64,000 nucleotides of DNA, taken from the NCBI GenBank assembly GCA_028710605.1, contig JAQTTU010000004.1:1-64000 (forward strand), written 5' to 3'. How positions within the stretch are numbered: the stretch's first letter is position 1; every line of letters starts with the position of its first letter. This stretch comes from Sideroxydans sp. GTDB lineage: Bacteria; Pseudomonadota; Gammaproteobacteria; Burkholderiales; Gallionellaceae. The notes under the pieces are model-generated. The model saw only the letters and a program-made list of their open reading frames with translations. It was not told where the DNA came from and searched no databases. Below, piece by piece: positions 46,074 through 54,727 of the stretch. A program made the position numbers and the translations under genes.

Positions 46074-46074
46074 A

Positions 46075-46090
46075 TCGTCCATTCGGACGA
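46075..46090. promoter_or_regulatory. Shared divergent operator (TCGTCC-ATTC-GGACGA)
   Basis: A 16-bp inverted repeat with a 4-base loop lies between the cysteine-rich lipoprotein gene and the first response-regulator gene. It would be adjacent to the -35 of the minus promoter and centred near -59 of the plus promoter. The response regulator encoded next door is the obvious candidate ligand (inference). Confidence 0.72.
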
Positions 46091-46105
46091 GTCAGGCGTA
46101 AACGC

Positions 46106-46134
46106 TTGCAAAAAACCATCGCCGCAGGTTAACT
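46106..46134 (+). promoter_or_regulatory. Promoter of the first two-component operon, possibly leaderless
   Basis: TTGCAA (46106-46111), a 17-bp spacer and TTAACT (46129-46134) end 7 bp before the ATG at 46142. The same spacing and hexamers occur at 48659-48687 before the duplicate operon. Transcription would start at or next to the ATG. Confidence 0.6.
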
Positions 46135-46141
46135 TCGCGCC

Positions 46142-46753
46142 ATGACAAATTCCCCGCGCCTGCTGATAATTGATGACCATTCCCTGTTCCGCTCCGGGCT
46201 GCGCATGGTGCTGAATGCGAGCCTGCCGGGGGCGCAGGTGATCGAGGCCGGTTCACTGAATGAGGCGATGCGGGTCACTGCGGAAAATCCAGATGCGATC
46301 TTGCTGGACATCAAGCTGCCCGGCCTGAACGGGCTGGAGGGGATGGCGCTGCTCAAGCGCAAATGGCCGCAGGCTCCCGTGTTGATCCTGTCTTCTTCGG
46401 ATGAGCCGGAAACCGTGCGCGATGCCCTCGCGCGCGGCGCGGCGGGTTTCATTTCCAAGGCGGATTCGGCAGACAATATCGTCGCCTTGCTCAAGCGTAT
46501 TTTGAACGGCGAACTCTTTGCCGCAACTGCGAGGACGGGCAATAACGGCGATGCGGATATGCACCTGACTCCGCGCCAATGCGAGGTGCTGGAGTTGCTG
46601 AGCCAGGGTATGTCGAACAAGCTGATCGCGCGCCAGTTGGCGCTTTCGGAAAACACCGTGCGCTCTCATGTGCAGGCGATATTGAACCACTTGAAAGTCA
46701 CCAGCCGCTCGGAAGCGGCATTCGCGGCGCGCCGCCGGGGGTTGATCGGTTGA
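46142..46753 (+). CDS. LuxR/NarL-type response regulator (first copy)
   Basis: 203 aa. The receiver domain has the acidic pair IIDDHSLFRSGL and the phospho-acceptor Asp56 in AILLDIKLPGLNG; Lys is in FISKADS. The C-terminal LuxR-type helix-turn-helix is LTPRQCEVLELLSQGMSNKLIARQL ... ENTVRSHVQAIL. It is a DNA-binding transcription factor, probably acting on the inverted repeats upstream of the lipoprotein operons and of itself. Its stop overlaps the kinase start as TGATG. It is closely related to the copy at 48695. Confidence 0.93.
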   Translation: MTNSPRLLIIDDHSLFRSGLRMVLNASLPGAQVIEAGSLNEAMRVTAENPDAILLDIKLPGLNGLEGMALLKRKWPQAPVLILSSSDEPETVRDALARGAAGFISKADSADNIVALLKRILNGELFAATARTGNNGDADMHLTPRQCEVLELLSQGMSNKLIARQLALSENTVRSHVQAILNHLKVTSRSEAAFAARRRGLIG

Positions 46754-48516
46754 TGCGCATCAACAACTGGCTGCGTCTGGATGACGACCGAATTCTGGTG
46801 GAACAGTTGCGCTTGTCGTTGAGCCATGTAGGCAGCACGCTCATCCCGGTTTTCCTGCTGCTGCTCCTGATACTCTGGGTATTGTCCAACGCAAGCAACG
46901 CGCTGCCCCTGAGCTTATGGGCCGCAGCCGTTTTGCTGTCGAACCTGAACGGCTTCCGCTTTGCGCGCCGCCACCTTGCCGCCGATATTCCGCTAGCCCG
47001 GGCGCGTCATCTGGTGCGGGTGGCGTTTGTTTTATGCATGATCGACGGCCTGCTGTGGGGGGCGTTGCTGTGGGTCACGCTGGATACGGCTACGCTGGTC
47101 GGCAGCATTCTGGCCTTCTCTGTCATTACCGGTGTTGCGGGCGGCAACTTGCCAACGCTGTCACCGGTACTGCCGTTATTCATCGCTTCGGTCGTCACCG
47201 AGCTGACCGTCGCAATGTCGAAATTGTGGCTAATGGATGATCCGACTTTCCACGCAGTGGGAGTAACCGCGATTTTGTACCTCGCCGCGCTGCTGGGTCA
47301 GGCGCTTACCAGTTCGCGCGCGGCACGCACGGCCATCAAACTGCGTTTTGAAAATAGCGCGTTGATGGAACAGTTGCGCGTAAAAACCGAAATCGCCGAG
47401 GCCGCACAGCGCGAAGCCGAACAGGCCAACACCGCCAAATCCAAATTCCTCGCCGCCGCCAGCCACGACCTGCGCCAGCCGATTCACGCCCAGGGCTTGT
47501 TTCTGGAAGTGCTGTCGCGCACCGAACTGAACGCGCACCAGCACGAGCTGGTCGGCAGCGCGCGCTCCGCCTCGGCGGCATCCGGCGAAATGCTCAACAC
47601 GCTGCTGGATTTTTCGCGCATCGAAGCGGGCGTGATAGCCCCGCAGCCGCAAACCTTCCGCCTGCAACCTTTGCTCAACAAAATCGAGAACGAACTCGCG
47701 CCGCAGGTGGACGCGAAAGACATCGTCTATCGTTCGCGCGAAACCAATCTGGCGGTGCAGTCGGACCCGATACTGCTGGAATTGATTCTGCGCAATCTGG
47801 TTTCCAACGCGATCCGCTACACCCAGCGCGGCGGCGTGCTGGTGGCCTGTCGCCAGCGCGGCAATCAGGCGGTGCTCGAAGTGTGGGACACAGGCGTGGG
47901 CATCGCCCCGGCACAGCAACAGGAAGTGTTCCGCGAGTTTCACCAGCTGGGCAACCCGGAACGCGACCGGCAGAAAGGGCTGGGCTTGGGGTTGGCTATC
48001 GCCGACGGTCTGGCGCGCGCGCTGGGACACAGTTTGTCGTTGGCTTCAAAGCCGCAGCGCGGCAGCGTGTTCCGCTTATCCTTGCCTATCGTCAGCAGCA
48101 CCTTGCCGCCAGCGCCAAGCATCGCCGCACCGAGCAGTTCACAGTTGTCCGGCGTGCGCGTGCTGGTCATCGACGACGACGAAATCGTGCGCGCCGGGAT
48201 GTGCTATCTGCTGCGCAATTGGGGCTGCGAATGTGTGGGTGCGGATTCCATCGGAGAGGCGCTCGCACTGGCAAAATCTTATCCGCCCGACATGATTATC
48301 AGCGACTATCGCCTGCGCGAACAACGCACCGGCGTGGAAGCCATCGCCGCCGTGCGCACGCAACTCGGAATCAATTTGCCCGCACTGTTGATTACCGGCG
48401 ACACCGCGCCGCAACGGTTGCGCGAAGCGGCGGCCAGCGGCATCCCGCTGCTACACAAACCCGTGTCGCCCGATCAGTTGTATCGCAAGATAGCGGAAGT
48501 GGTTAGCGGAGTTTGA
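46753..48516 (+). CDS. Membrane hybrid histidine kinase (first copy)
   Basis: 587 aa from the ATG at 46753. An N-terminal block of about five or six membrane helices (30-185) has almost no periplasmic loop, so sensing would occur within the membrane. A coiled linker leads to the HisKA domain with His238 in AAASHDLRQPIHAQG. The HATPase domain has NAIRYT, DTGVGIA and GLGLGLAI. A C-terminal receiver follows with Asp518 in IISDYRLRE and Lys569. Phosphoryl flow would be kinase to own receiver and/or to the partner regulator; no HPt domain was seen nearby. Confidence 0.93.
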   Translation: MRINNWLRLDDDRILVEQLRLSLSHVGSTLIPVFLLLLLILWVLSNASNALPLSLWAAAVLLSNLNGFRFARRHLAADIPLARARHLVRVAFVLCMIDGLLWGALLWVTLDTATLVGSILAFSVITGVAGGNLPTLSPVLPLFIASVVTELTVAMSKLWLMDDPTFHAVGVTAILYLAALLGQALTSSRAARTAIKLRFENSALMEQLRVKTEIAEAAQREAEQANTAKSKFLAAASHDLRQPIHAQGLFLEVLSRTELNAHQHELVGSARSASAASGEMLNTLLDFSRIEAGVIAPQPQTFRLQPLLNKIENELAPQVDAKDIVYRSRETNLAVQSDPILLELILRNLVSNAIRYTQRGGVLVACRQRGNQAVLEVWDTGVGIAPAQQQEVFREFHQLGNPERDRQKGLGLGLAIADGLARALGHSLSLASKPQRGSVFRLSLPIVSSTLPPAPSIAAPSSSQLSGVRVLVIDDDEIVRAGMCYLLRNWGCECVGADSIGEALALAKSYPPDMIISDYRLREQRTGVEAIAAVRTQLGINLPALLITGDTAPQRLREAAASGIPLLHKPVSPDQLYRKIAEVVSGV

Positions 48517-48522
48517 AACGCA

Positions 48523-48624
48523 CACCTTGCCCGCAAGCCAGCAAATACGGGCATCTCCATCAAGCGTATGATGCGGATCACCTATTGACGGGGGTTTGCG
48601 GGCAGTTGGCATTTCGAAATCAGC
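48523..48624 (+). repeat. CTTGCCCGCAAG repeat family, copy C (long form)
   Basis: ACCTTGCCCGCAAGCCAGC, ATCTCCATCAAGCGTATGAT, ATCACCTATTGACGGG and TTTGCGGGCAGTTGGC with the tail ATTTCGAAATCAGC. The ends TTGCCCGCAA and TTGCGGGCA are inverted. It lies between the two tandem two-component operons. Confidence 0.85.
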
Positions 48625-48628
48625 TTCT

Positions 48629-48687
48629 AGTCCATTCGGACTGTTTTGTCGTAAATGCTTGCAAAAGCCCCGTGGCAGGAGTTAAGT
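48629..48687 (+). promoter_or_regulatory. Operator and promoter of the second two-component operon
   Basis: Operator AGTCC-ATTC-GGACT (48629-48642), TTGCAA (48659-48664), a 17-bp spacer and TTAAGT (48682-48687), then 7 bp to the ATG at 48695. There is no minus-strand ATGAAA/TACATT pair here, which fits the absence of a divergent gene. AGGAG at 48678-48682 is too far from the ATG for an ideal ribosome site. Confidence 0.68.
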
Positions 48688-48694
48688 TTGCGCC

Positions 48695-49312
48695 ATGAAT
48701 ACGACCCGACTCTTGGTGATAGACGATCACGCCCTGTTCCGCTCCGGGCTGCGCATGGTGTTGAGTACCAACATGCCGAACACGGAAGTGATCGAGGCCG
48801 GTTCGCTCATCGAAGCGATGAATATTGCACCGGAAAAAATTGACGCGATCATGCTGGACATCAAGTTGCCCGGCCTCAACGGGCTGGAAGGGATCGCCCT
48901 GCTCAAACGCAAATGGCCGCTGACTCCGATACTGATGCTGTCCTCGCAGGATGAGCCGGAAACCGTGCGCCTCGCCCTCGCGCGCGGCGCAACCCGGTTT
49001 ATCTCCAAAGCGGATACGGCGGACAACATCCTCGCTGTGTTAGGCCGCGTCCTGCGCGGAGATCTTTCTGGCCCGACGACGCAGGGCGCATCCGGTGGCG
49101 ACGCAACGAACTCTCACCATCACCTGACACCCCGCCAATGCGAAGTGCTGGACCGGTTGTGCCAAGGCATGTCCAATAAATTGATCGCGCGCCAGTTGGA
49201 TCTTTCCGAACATACCGTGCGCGGACATGTACAAGCCATTTTGACTTTCTTGCAAGTGTCCAGCCGCTCGGAAGCGGCATTCGCGGCACGCCGTCGCGGG
49301 CTGGTGGGCTGA
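48695..49312 (+). CDS. LuxR/NarL-type response regulator (second copy)
   Basis: 205 aa, same architecture as the first copy. Asp55 lies in AIMLDIKLPG, with Lys in FISKADT, then a helix-turn-helix LTPRQCEVLDRLCQGMSNKLIARQLDLSEHTVRGHV. The recognition helix is close to the first copy but not identical (SEHTVRGHVQ against SENTVRSHVQ). Both may bind the same inverted-repeat operator. It is coupled by TGATG to the following kinase. Confidence 0.93.
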   Translation: MNTTRLLVIDDHALFRSGLRMVLSTNMPNTEVIEAGSLIEAMNIAPEKIDAIMLDIKLPGLNGLEGIALLKRKWPLTPILMLSSQDEPETVRLALARGATRFISKADTADNILAVLGRVLRGDLSGPTTQGASGGDATNSHHHLTPRQCEVLDRLCQGMSNKLIARQLDLSEHTVRGHVQAILTFLQVSSRSEAAFAARRRGLVG

Positions 49313-51066
49313 TGCAACTCAGAAACCTGATGCGGCTGGATGAGGATCGCATACTGGTGGAGCAGTTGCGTTTAATGATGGGCAATACGGTCAATGTGGC
49401 CATCCCCATGTTCCTGACGGTGATGCTGATTGAATGGGCTGTCACCAACAGCAGCAATTCGCTGAGTATAAAGATGTGGGGCGCGGCGGCGATACTGTCC
49501 TTCCTGAACATCTACCTCCATGCGCGCCGCCACCTCGCCGCCGGCATCCCGTTCGAACATGCTCACCGGATTGTCTGGAGACTGCTCATCCAGCACGCGA
49601 TCGACGGCATAATTTGGGGGTCGTTGATCTGGCTCACGATGGATACGGCATCTCTGGCAGGCAACATTCTGGTGTTCTCCATTATCGCGGGCATCATGGG
49701 CGGCAACCTGTCATCGGAGTCCGTCGTGTTGCCGGTGTTCGTGGTGTACCTGGTCGCGCAGATGTGCGTCATTGCCGCGAAACTGTGGTCGCTGGGCGAT
49801 CCCGCCTACAATGCGCTGGGTGTGGCCGGATTCTTTTACATCGCCGCGCTGCTCGGACAAGCGATCAACAATTACCATGCGGCGCGCAAATACATCGAAC
49901 TCCGTTTTGAAAATACCGAGCTGGTGAATCAGTTGCGCGTGGAAAAATCCAACGCCGAAGCCGCCCAGCGCGAAGCCGAACAGGCCAATGCCGCCAAATC
50001 CAAATTCCTCGCCGCCGCCAGCCACGACTTGCGCCAGCCTATCCACGCGCAGGGCTTGTTTCTGGAAGTGCTGTCGCGCACCGAACAGACCCCGCACCAG
50101 CAAGCGCTGCTCGCCAGCGCGCGCGCCGCGTCGGAAGCTTCCAGCGAAATGCTCAACACGCTGCTGGATTTTTCGCGCATCGAAGCGGGCGTGATCGAAC
50201 CCAATATTCAGACATTCCGCTTGCAGCCTTTGCTCAACAAAATCGAGAACGACCTCGCGCCGCAAGCCGATGCAAAAAATCTGGTCTATCGTTCGCGCGA
50301 AACGCATGCGACAGTGCGCTCGGATCCGGTGCTGGTCGAGCTGATTCTGCGCAATCTGATTTCCAACGCGATACGTTACACCGAACGCGGCGGTGTTTTG
50401 GTGGCTTGTCGCCAGCGCGGCACACAAGCCGTGCTGGAAGTATGGGACACCGGCATCGGCATCGCCCCGGAAAATCAGCAGGAAGTATTCCGCGAGTTTT
50501 ACCAGCTCGGCAACCCCGAGCGCGACCGGCAGAAAGGCTTGGGCTTGGGGCTATCCATCGTCGATGGTCTGGCGCGCACGCTGGGGCACAGTTTGTCGTT
50601 GTCATCTAGGCCGCAACGCGGCAGCGTGTTCCGCCTGAGCATGCCCATCGACACCTCGCTCACCGCCATGCAAACCGCGATGACGCAAAGCAGGACGCGG
50701 GTGCTCAATGCGAGCCTGTTGGTCATAGACGACGACAAAATTGTGCGGGAAGGCATGTGCCATCTGTTGCGCGATTGGGGCTGCGAATGCGAGATGGCGG
50801 AAAACATCGAAGAAGCGCTCGCGATCACCAGCGTGCATGCGCCGGATCTGATCATCAGCGATTACCGCCTGCGCGAACAACGCACCGGCGTGGAAGCCAT
50901 CGCATCGCTGCGCGCGCAGTTGGGAGAGTCGCTACCCGCGCTGCTCATCACCGGCGACACCGCCCCCGAACGCCTGCGCGAAGCCCAGGCCAGCGGCATC
51001 CCGCTGCTGCACAAACCCGTGTCGCCCAGCCAGTTGTACCGCAAGTTGGTGGAGTTGCTGCACTGA
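49312..51066 (+). CDS. Membrane hybrid histidine kinase (second copy)
   Basis: 584 aa, collinear with the first copy. About five or six N-terminal membrane helices diverge most between the copies. HisKA AAASHDLRQPIHAQG is identical around the phospho-histidine, and HATPase motifs DTGIGIA and GLGLGLSI are present. A C-terminal receiver has IISDYRLRE and LLHKPVSP. The conserved catalytic parts with a diverged membrane part suggest that duplication gave two input specificities feeding one regulon (inference). Confidence 0.93.
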   Translation: MQLRNLMRLDEDRILVEQLRLMMGNTVNVAIPMFLTVMLIEWAVTNSSNSLSIKMWGAAAILSFLNIYLHARRHLAAGIPFEHAHRIVWRLLIQHAIDGIIWGSLIWLTMDTASLAGNILVFSIIAGIMGGNLSSESVVLPVFVVYLVAQMCVIAAKLWSLGDPAYNALGVAGFFYIAALLGQAINNYHAARKYIELRFENTELVNQLRVEKSNAEAAQREAEQANAAKSKFLAAASHDLRQPIHAQGLFLEVLSRTEQTPHQQALLASARAASEASSEMLNTLLDFSRIEAGVIEPNIQTFRLQPLLNKIENDLAPQADAKNLVYRSRETHATVRSDPVLVELILRNLISNAIRYTERGGVLVACRQRGTQAVLEVWDTGIGIAPENQQEVFREFYQLGNPERDRQKGLGLGLSIVDGLARTLGHSLSLSSRPQRGSVFRLSMPIDTSLTAMQTAMTQSRTRVLNASLLVIDDDKIVREGMCHLLRDWGCECEMAENIEEALAITSVHAPDLIISDYRLREQRTGVEAIASLRAQLGESLPALLITGDTAPERLREAQASGIPLLHKPVSPSQLYRKLVELLH

Positions 51067-51071
51067 AATTT

Positions 51072-51146
51072 GTAGGTCGGGTTTCACCCAAGGGTGCAAG
51101 AACCCCTGCGGGGTAACCCGACATGTCGGGCTAAAGCCCGACCTAC
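51072..51146. repeat. GTAGGTCGGG-type inverted repeat (long loop)
   Basis: GTAGGTCGGGTTTCACCC opens and GTCGGGCTAAAGCCCGACCTAC closes around a loop containing CCCCTGCGGGG. It follows the second kinase gene and may also terminate transcription. Confidence 0.82.
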
Positions 51147-51157
51147 GTTCTATTGAA

Positions 51158-51640
51158 TTATTTGATGGCGTGTTGTTCGCGGATGTGCCGCAACAATCCC
51201 TGCGCCGCATCCTCCACCATATCCAGCACACGCTCGAAACCATCCGCGCCGCCGTAATACGGATCGGGCACTTCGCGCTCGCTGTGGTGTTGCGCGAATT
51301 CCAGAAATAATCCGGGATGGCTTTGCGCATCATGCGGACGCAAGCGTTGCAGAATGGCAAGATTGGCGTTGTCCATCGCCAGCACATAATCAAAACGCGC
51401 GAAGTCCGCCGCCGTCACTTGCCGTCCGCGCAACATGCTCATGTCATAACCGCGCCGATTCGCGGCACGTTGCGTGCGCGCATCCGGCGCATCGCCGACG
51501 TGATAATCGTGCGTTCCGGCGGAGTCGATATGAATATGTTCGAGCAAACCGGCCTGCTCCACACGCTGGCGGAACACCGCTTCAGCGGTAGGTGAACGGC
51601 AGATATTGCCCATGCAGACGAACAGAACTTTGACTTTCAT
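51158..51640 (-). CDS. Low-molecular-weight protein-tyrosine phosphatase
   Basis: 160 aa from the ATG at 51640. The active-site loop VCMGNICRSPTAEAVF (C-x5-R-S) is at the N-terminus and the catalytic acid is in EVPDPYYGGADGFE. It dephosphorylates tyrosines; bacterial members often regulate BY-kinases of polysaccharide export, but no such kinase is visible nearby. The gene appears intact and lies alone between repeats. Confidence 0.92.
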   Translation of the reverse strand: MKVKVLFVCMGNICRSPTAEAVFRQRVEQAGLLEHIHIDSAGTHDYHVGDAPDARTQRAANRRGYDMSMLRGRQVTAADFARFDYVLAMDNANLAILQRLRPHDAQSHPGLFLEFAQHHSEREVPDPYYGGADGFERVLDMVEDAAQGLLRHIREQHAIK

Positions 51641-51664
51641 GCTGTAACTCAATAATCCAATAAG

Positions 51665-51783
51665 CCGTCATTCCGGCGAAGGCCGGAATCCAGCGGTTTT
51701 ACTTAACATGCCTTTAAGTTCTGTCCTTGCTACGCAAGGGATCATATTTTTATCTGGATTCCGGCCTGCGCCGGAATGACGGA
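51665..51783. repeat. dRS3-like inverted repeat (CCGTCATTCCGGCGAAGGCCGGAATCCAG)
   Basis: The arms CCGTCATTCCGGCGAAGGCC and its near complement enclose about 60 bp with an inner CCTTGCTACGCAAGG palindrome. It separates the tyrosine phosphatase gene and uvrB. Confidence 0.85.
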
Positions 51784-51785
51784 GT

Positions 51786-53810
51786 TCACAGCTGAGAAAA
51801 GAACACGCTCTCGCGCAACTTCTTCAACTGGTCGCGCAGTTGCGCGGCTTTCTCGAATTCCAGATTCTTCGCGGCTTGCAGCATTTCCTTTTCGATGCGC
51901 GCGATTTCTTTCGACACTTCCTTCTCGCTCATCGCCAGATACTTCGCCTGCGTCTGCGCGGCCTTCAGCGATGAACGCTCGTCGTCCACGTTGTAGGCGC
52001 TGTCGATGATGTCTTTGATGCGTTTGACCACGGACTGCGGCGTAATGCCATGCGCTTCGTTGTAGGCGATTTGTTTGGTGCGACGGCGGTCGGTTTCGTC
52101 GATGGCGCGACGCATGGATTCGGTGATGCGGTCAGCGTACAGGATCGCCGTGCCGTGCAAATGGCGGGCGGCGCGGCCAATGGTCTGGATCAGTGAACGT
52201 TCGGAACGCAGGAAACCTTCCTTGTCCGCATCCAGAATCGCCACCAGCGACACTTCGGGAATATCCAATCCTTCGCGCAGCAAGTTGATGCCGACCAGCA
52301 CGTCGAACATGCCGAGGCGCAAGTCGCGGATGATTTCCACGCGCTCCACGGTTTCGATGTCCGAGTGCAAATAGCGCACCTTGATGCCGTGTTCGGAAAA
52401 ATAATCGGTGAGGTCTTCGGCCATGCGTTTGGTCAACGTGGTGACCAGCACGCGTTCGCCCACGGCGGTGCGCAAAGTCACTTCCGACATCAAGTTGTCC
52501 ACCTGATTGGTGGCGGGTCGCACTTCAATCATCGGGTCGATCAAGCCGGTCGGACGCACCACCTGCTCCACCACTTGCCCGGTGTGTTCGGCTTCGTAAG
52601 TGGAAGGCGTGGCGGAAACGAAGATGGCCTGACGCATGATTTTTTCAAACTCGTCGAAACGCAGCGGGCGATTATCCAGCGCGGATGGCAGGCGGAAACC
52701 GTAGTTGACTAGATTGTCTTTGCGCGCGCGGTCGCCTTTGTACATGCCGCCGATTTGCGGAATCATCACGTGGCTTTCGTCCAGAAACAGCAGCGCGTTG
52801 GGCGGCAGATAATCCATCAGCGTCGGCGGCGCTTGATCCGCGCCGCGCCCTGAAAGATGGCGCGAATAATTCTCGATGCCTTTGGTGAAGCCGATCTCGG
52901 CCAGCATCTCCAAGTCGTGCCGCGTGCGCTGCTCGATGCGCTGCGCTTCCACCAGCTTGTTCTCTTTCTGAAAAAAAGCGATGCGCTCGGCCAGCTCCAC
53001 CTTGATGGTTTCGATGGCGCGCAAGGTGGTCTCGCGCGGCGTGACGTAATGGCTGGAGGGATACACGGTGTAGCGCGGCACGCGCGTCTGGATGTGGCCG
53101 GTGAGCGGGTCGAACAAGGCGATGGATTCCACCTCGTCGTCGAACAGCGTCACGCGCACCGCGTTCTCGCTGCTTTCCGCCGGAAAGATGTCGATCACAT
53201 CGCCGCGCACACGGAACGTGCCGCGCTGAAAATCGATCTCGTTGCGCTCGTATTGCATCGCCACCAGACGCTGGATCACATCGCGCTGCTCCATCTTCTC
53301 GCGCTCGCGCAAATGCAGAATCATGCCGTGGTAATCCACCGGATCGCCGATGCCGTAGATCGCCGACACCGTGGCCACGATGATGCAATCCTGCCGCTCC
53401 AGCATCGACTTGGTAGCCGACAGGCGCATCTGCTCGATCTGCTCGTTGATACTGGAATCCTTCTCGATATACACATCGCGCGACGGCACATACGCCTCGG
53501 GCTGGTAATAGTCGTAATAGGAAACGAAATACTCCACCGCATTCTCGGGAAAGAAATCGCGCAACTCCGAATACAACTGCGCCGCCAACGTCTTGTTCGG
53601 AGCCATCACCATCGCAGGTCTGCCAGTGCGCGCAATCACATTCGCCATGGTAAAAGTCTTGCCCGAACCGGTCACGCCCAACAACGTTTGGTAAGCCAGC
53701 CCATCCTCAATGCCCTCCACCAATTGTGCGATAGCCGTCGGCTGATCGCCTGCCGGGTCGAATGGCAAGTGCAGGATGTAGGGACTGTCGGGGAAGGTGA
53801 TGGTTTTCAT
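51786..53810 (-). CDS. uvrB: Excinuclease ABC subunit B
   Basis: 674 aa from the ATG at 53810 ([17 protein letters not shown]); the in-frame upstream 24 codons lack family similarity. Walker [10 protein letters not shown], the beta-hairpin region [12 protein letters not shown], Walker B FLDESH, helicase motifs [10 protein letters not shown] and QTIGRAARH, and a C-terminal UVR domain [11 protein letters not shown] are visible. It is the damage-verification helicase of nucleotide excision repair and works with UvrA and UvrC. It is the expected length and intact. Confidence 0.97.
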   Translation of the reverse strand: MKTITFPDSPYILHLPFDPAGDQPTAIAQLVEGIEDGLAYQTLLGVTGSGKTFTMANVIARTGRPAMVMAPNKTLAAQLYSELRDFFPENAVEYFVSYYDYYQPEAYVPSRDVYIEKDSSINEQIEQMRLSATKSMLERQDCIIVATVSAIYGIGDPVDYHGMILHLREREKMEQRDVIQRLVAMQYERNEIDFQRGTFRVRGDVIDIFPAESSENAVRVTLFDDEVESIALFDPLTGHIQTRVPRYTVYPSSHYVTPRETTLRAIETIKVELAERIAFFQKENKLVEAQRIEQRTRHDLEMLAEIGFTKGIENYSRHLSGRGADQAPPTLMDYLPPNALLFLDESHVMIPQIGGMYKGDRARKDNLVNYGFRLPSALDNRPLRFDEFEKIMRQAIFVSATPSTYEAEHTGQVVEQVVRPTGLIDPMIEVRPATNQVDNLMSEVTLRTAVGERVLVTTLTKRMAEDLTDYFSEHGIKVRYLHSDIETVERVEIIRDLRLGMFDVLVGINLLREGLDIPEVSLVAILDADKEGFLRSERSLIQTIGRAARHLHGTAILYADRITESMRRAIDETDRRRTKQIAYNEAHGITPQSVVKRIKDIIDSAYNVDDERSSLKAAQTQAKYLAMSEKEVSKEIARIEKEMLQAAKNLEFEKAAQLRDQLKKLRESVFFSQL

Positions 53811-53905
53811 GGGCGGCGGGTATTGTACGGGGAAAGGTGAGTTTGCTAAACCTTGATGCGTGAAGGAGAATGCAGGTATCAAATAATTACCACCACATCA
53901 AAGCC

Positions 53906-54175
53906 ATGCCACTCGTCAGTTCGTTTTACGGCATTCTGATTTACATGTATTGGCTAGACACCAAGCAGCATCACATGCCCCATGTCCATGCCGAATACGC
54001 CGGGAGCGAAGCTGTATTTTCAATCGCGGAGAGCGAGTTGCTGGACGGCAATATGCCGCCCCGTCAAACGCGCCTAATTCAGGCATGGATAGAGATTCAC
54101 CGCGAAGAACTGATGGCCGACTGGACACTCGCTATACGCGGCGAAACTCTCGTCAAGATAGACCCATTGCGCTAG
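53906..54175 (+). CDS. DUF4160 protein
   Basis: 89 aa from the ATG at 53906 (MPLVSSFYGILIYMYWLD); an earlier in-frame start adds 12 residues. The motif HHMPHVHAEYAG is the DUF4160 hallmark. This family is regularly found directly before DUF2442, as here (9 bp gap), and some pairs are suspected toxin-antitoxin-like modules. The function is unproven. Confidence 0.85.
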   Translation: MPLVSSFYGILIYMYWLDTKQHHMPHVHAEYAGSEAVFSIAESELLDGNMPPRQTRLIQAWIEIHREELMADWTLAIRGETLVKIDPLR

Positions 54176-54184
54176 GAGAGAAAC

Positions 54185-54442
54185 ATGAACCCACGGATTA
54201 CCGCTGTCACTGCAAACGACGATCACACATTGCTAATCACTTTTGCCAACGGAGAAATTCGCCATTTCGACTTGAAACCCTATCTGGGCTACCCCGCGTT
54301 CGAGCCGCTGCGTCAAGTTTCGTTTTTCAAACTGGCACGATCCGGTCATGGCACCGTCACCTGGCCAAACGAAATCGACTTCGACCCCGATACGCTTTAC
54401 CTTGAGAGCCAGATGGTGACGCAAGAAAAGCAGGCCGCGTGA
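54185..54442 (+). CDS. DUF2442 protein
   Basis: 85 aa, with PRITAVTANDDHTLLITFANGE and FDLKPYL, then the C-terminal WPNEIDFDPDTLYLES. This is the standard DUF2442 shape. It probably acts together with the DUF4160 protein translated just upstream. No enzymatic motif is seen. Confidence 0.88.
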   Translation: MNPRITAVTANDDHTLLITFANGEIRHFDLKPYLGYPAFEPLRQVSFFKLARSGHGTVTWPNEIDFDPDTLYLESQMVTQEKQAA

Positions 54443-54494
54443 TTGAAATTCGCAAATCCGATTTCAATTCAAGCTCAAACCTACTGATAACATC

Positions 54495-54713
54495 ATGGAA
54501 AAATTCGTCATCTGCATTAACAATGAAGGATATGCAGCCTCTCTTGATGTGCGCAAACTTTACGAACTGATGCCCGACCCAAAAGCCGAGGCCATGCACT
54601 GCATCCGCATCGTCGATAAAGATGGCGAAGATTACATTTACCCGGAGAATCTTTTCATGCCGATGGAAGTTTCTGAACCGGTATCGCTTGCGCTGCATAA
54701 GCAGGCGGATTGA
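54495..54713 (+). CDS. Small hypothetical protein
   Basis: 72 aa. It begins MEKFVICINNEGYAASLDVR and has YIYPENLFMPMEV near the end. It is soluble, with mixed beta strands and no signal peptide. Similar 70-residue proteins occur as lone ORFs in proteobacteria, but I do not recognise a named family. It is close to the DUF4160/DUF2442 pair and to the lipoprotein that follows. Confidence 0.6.
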   Translation: MEKFVICINNEGYAASLDVRKLYELMPDPKAEAMHCIRIVDKDGEDYIYPENLFMPMEVSEPVSLALHKQAD

Positions 54714-54727
54714 AGCTAAGGAAAATA

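Noticed and set aside
48600..48660. A minus-strand regulon promoter at the second two-component operon
   Set aside because: The inverted repeat is present, but ATGAAA and TACATT at the fixed spacing are missing on the minus strand.
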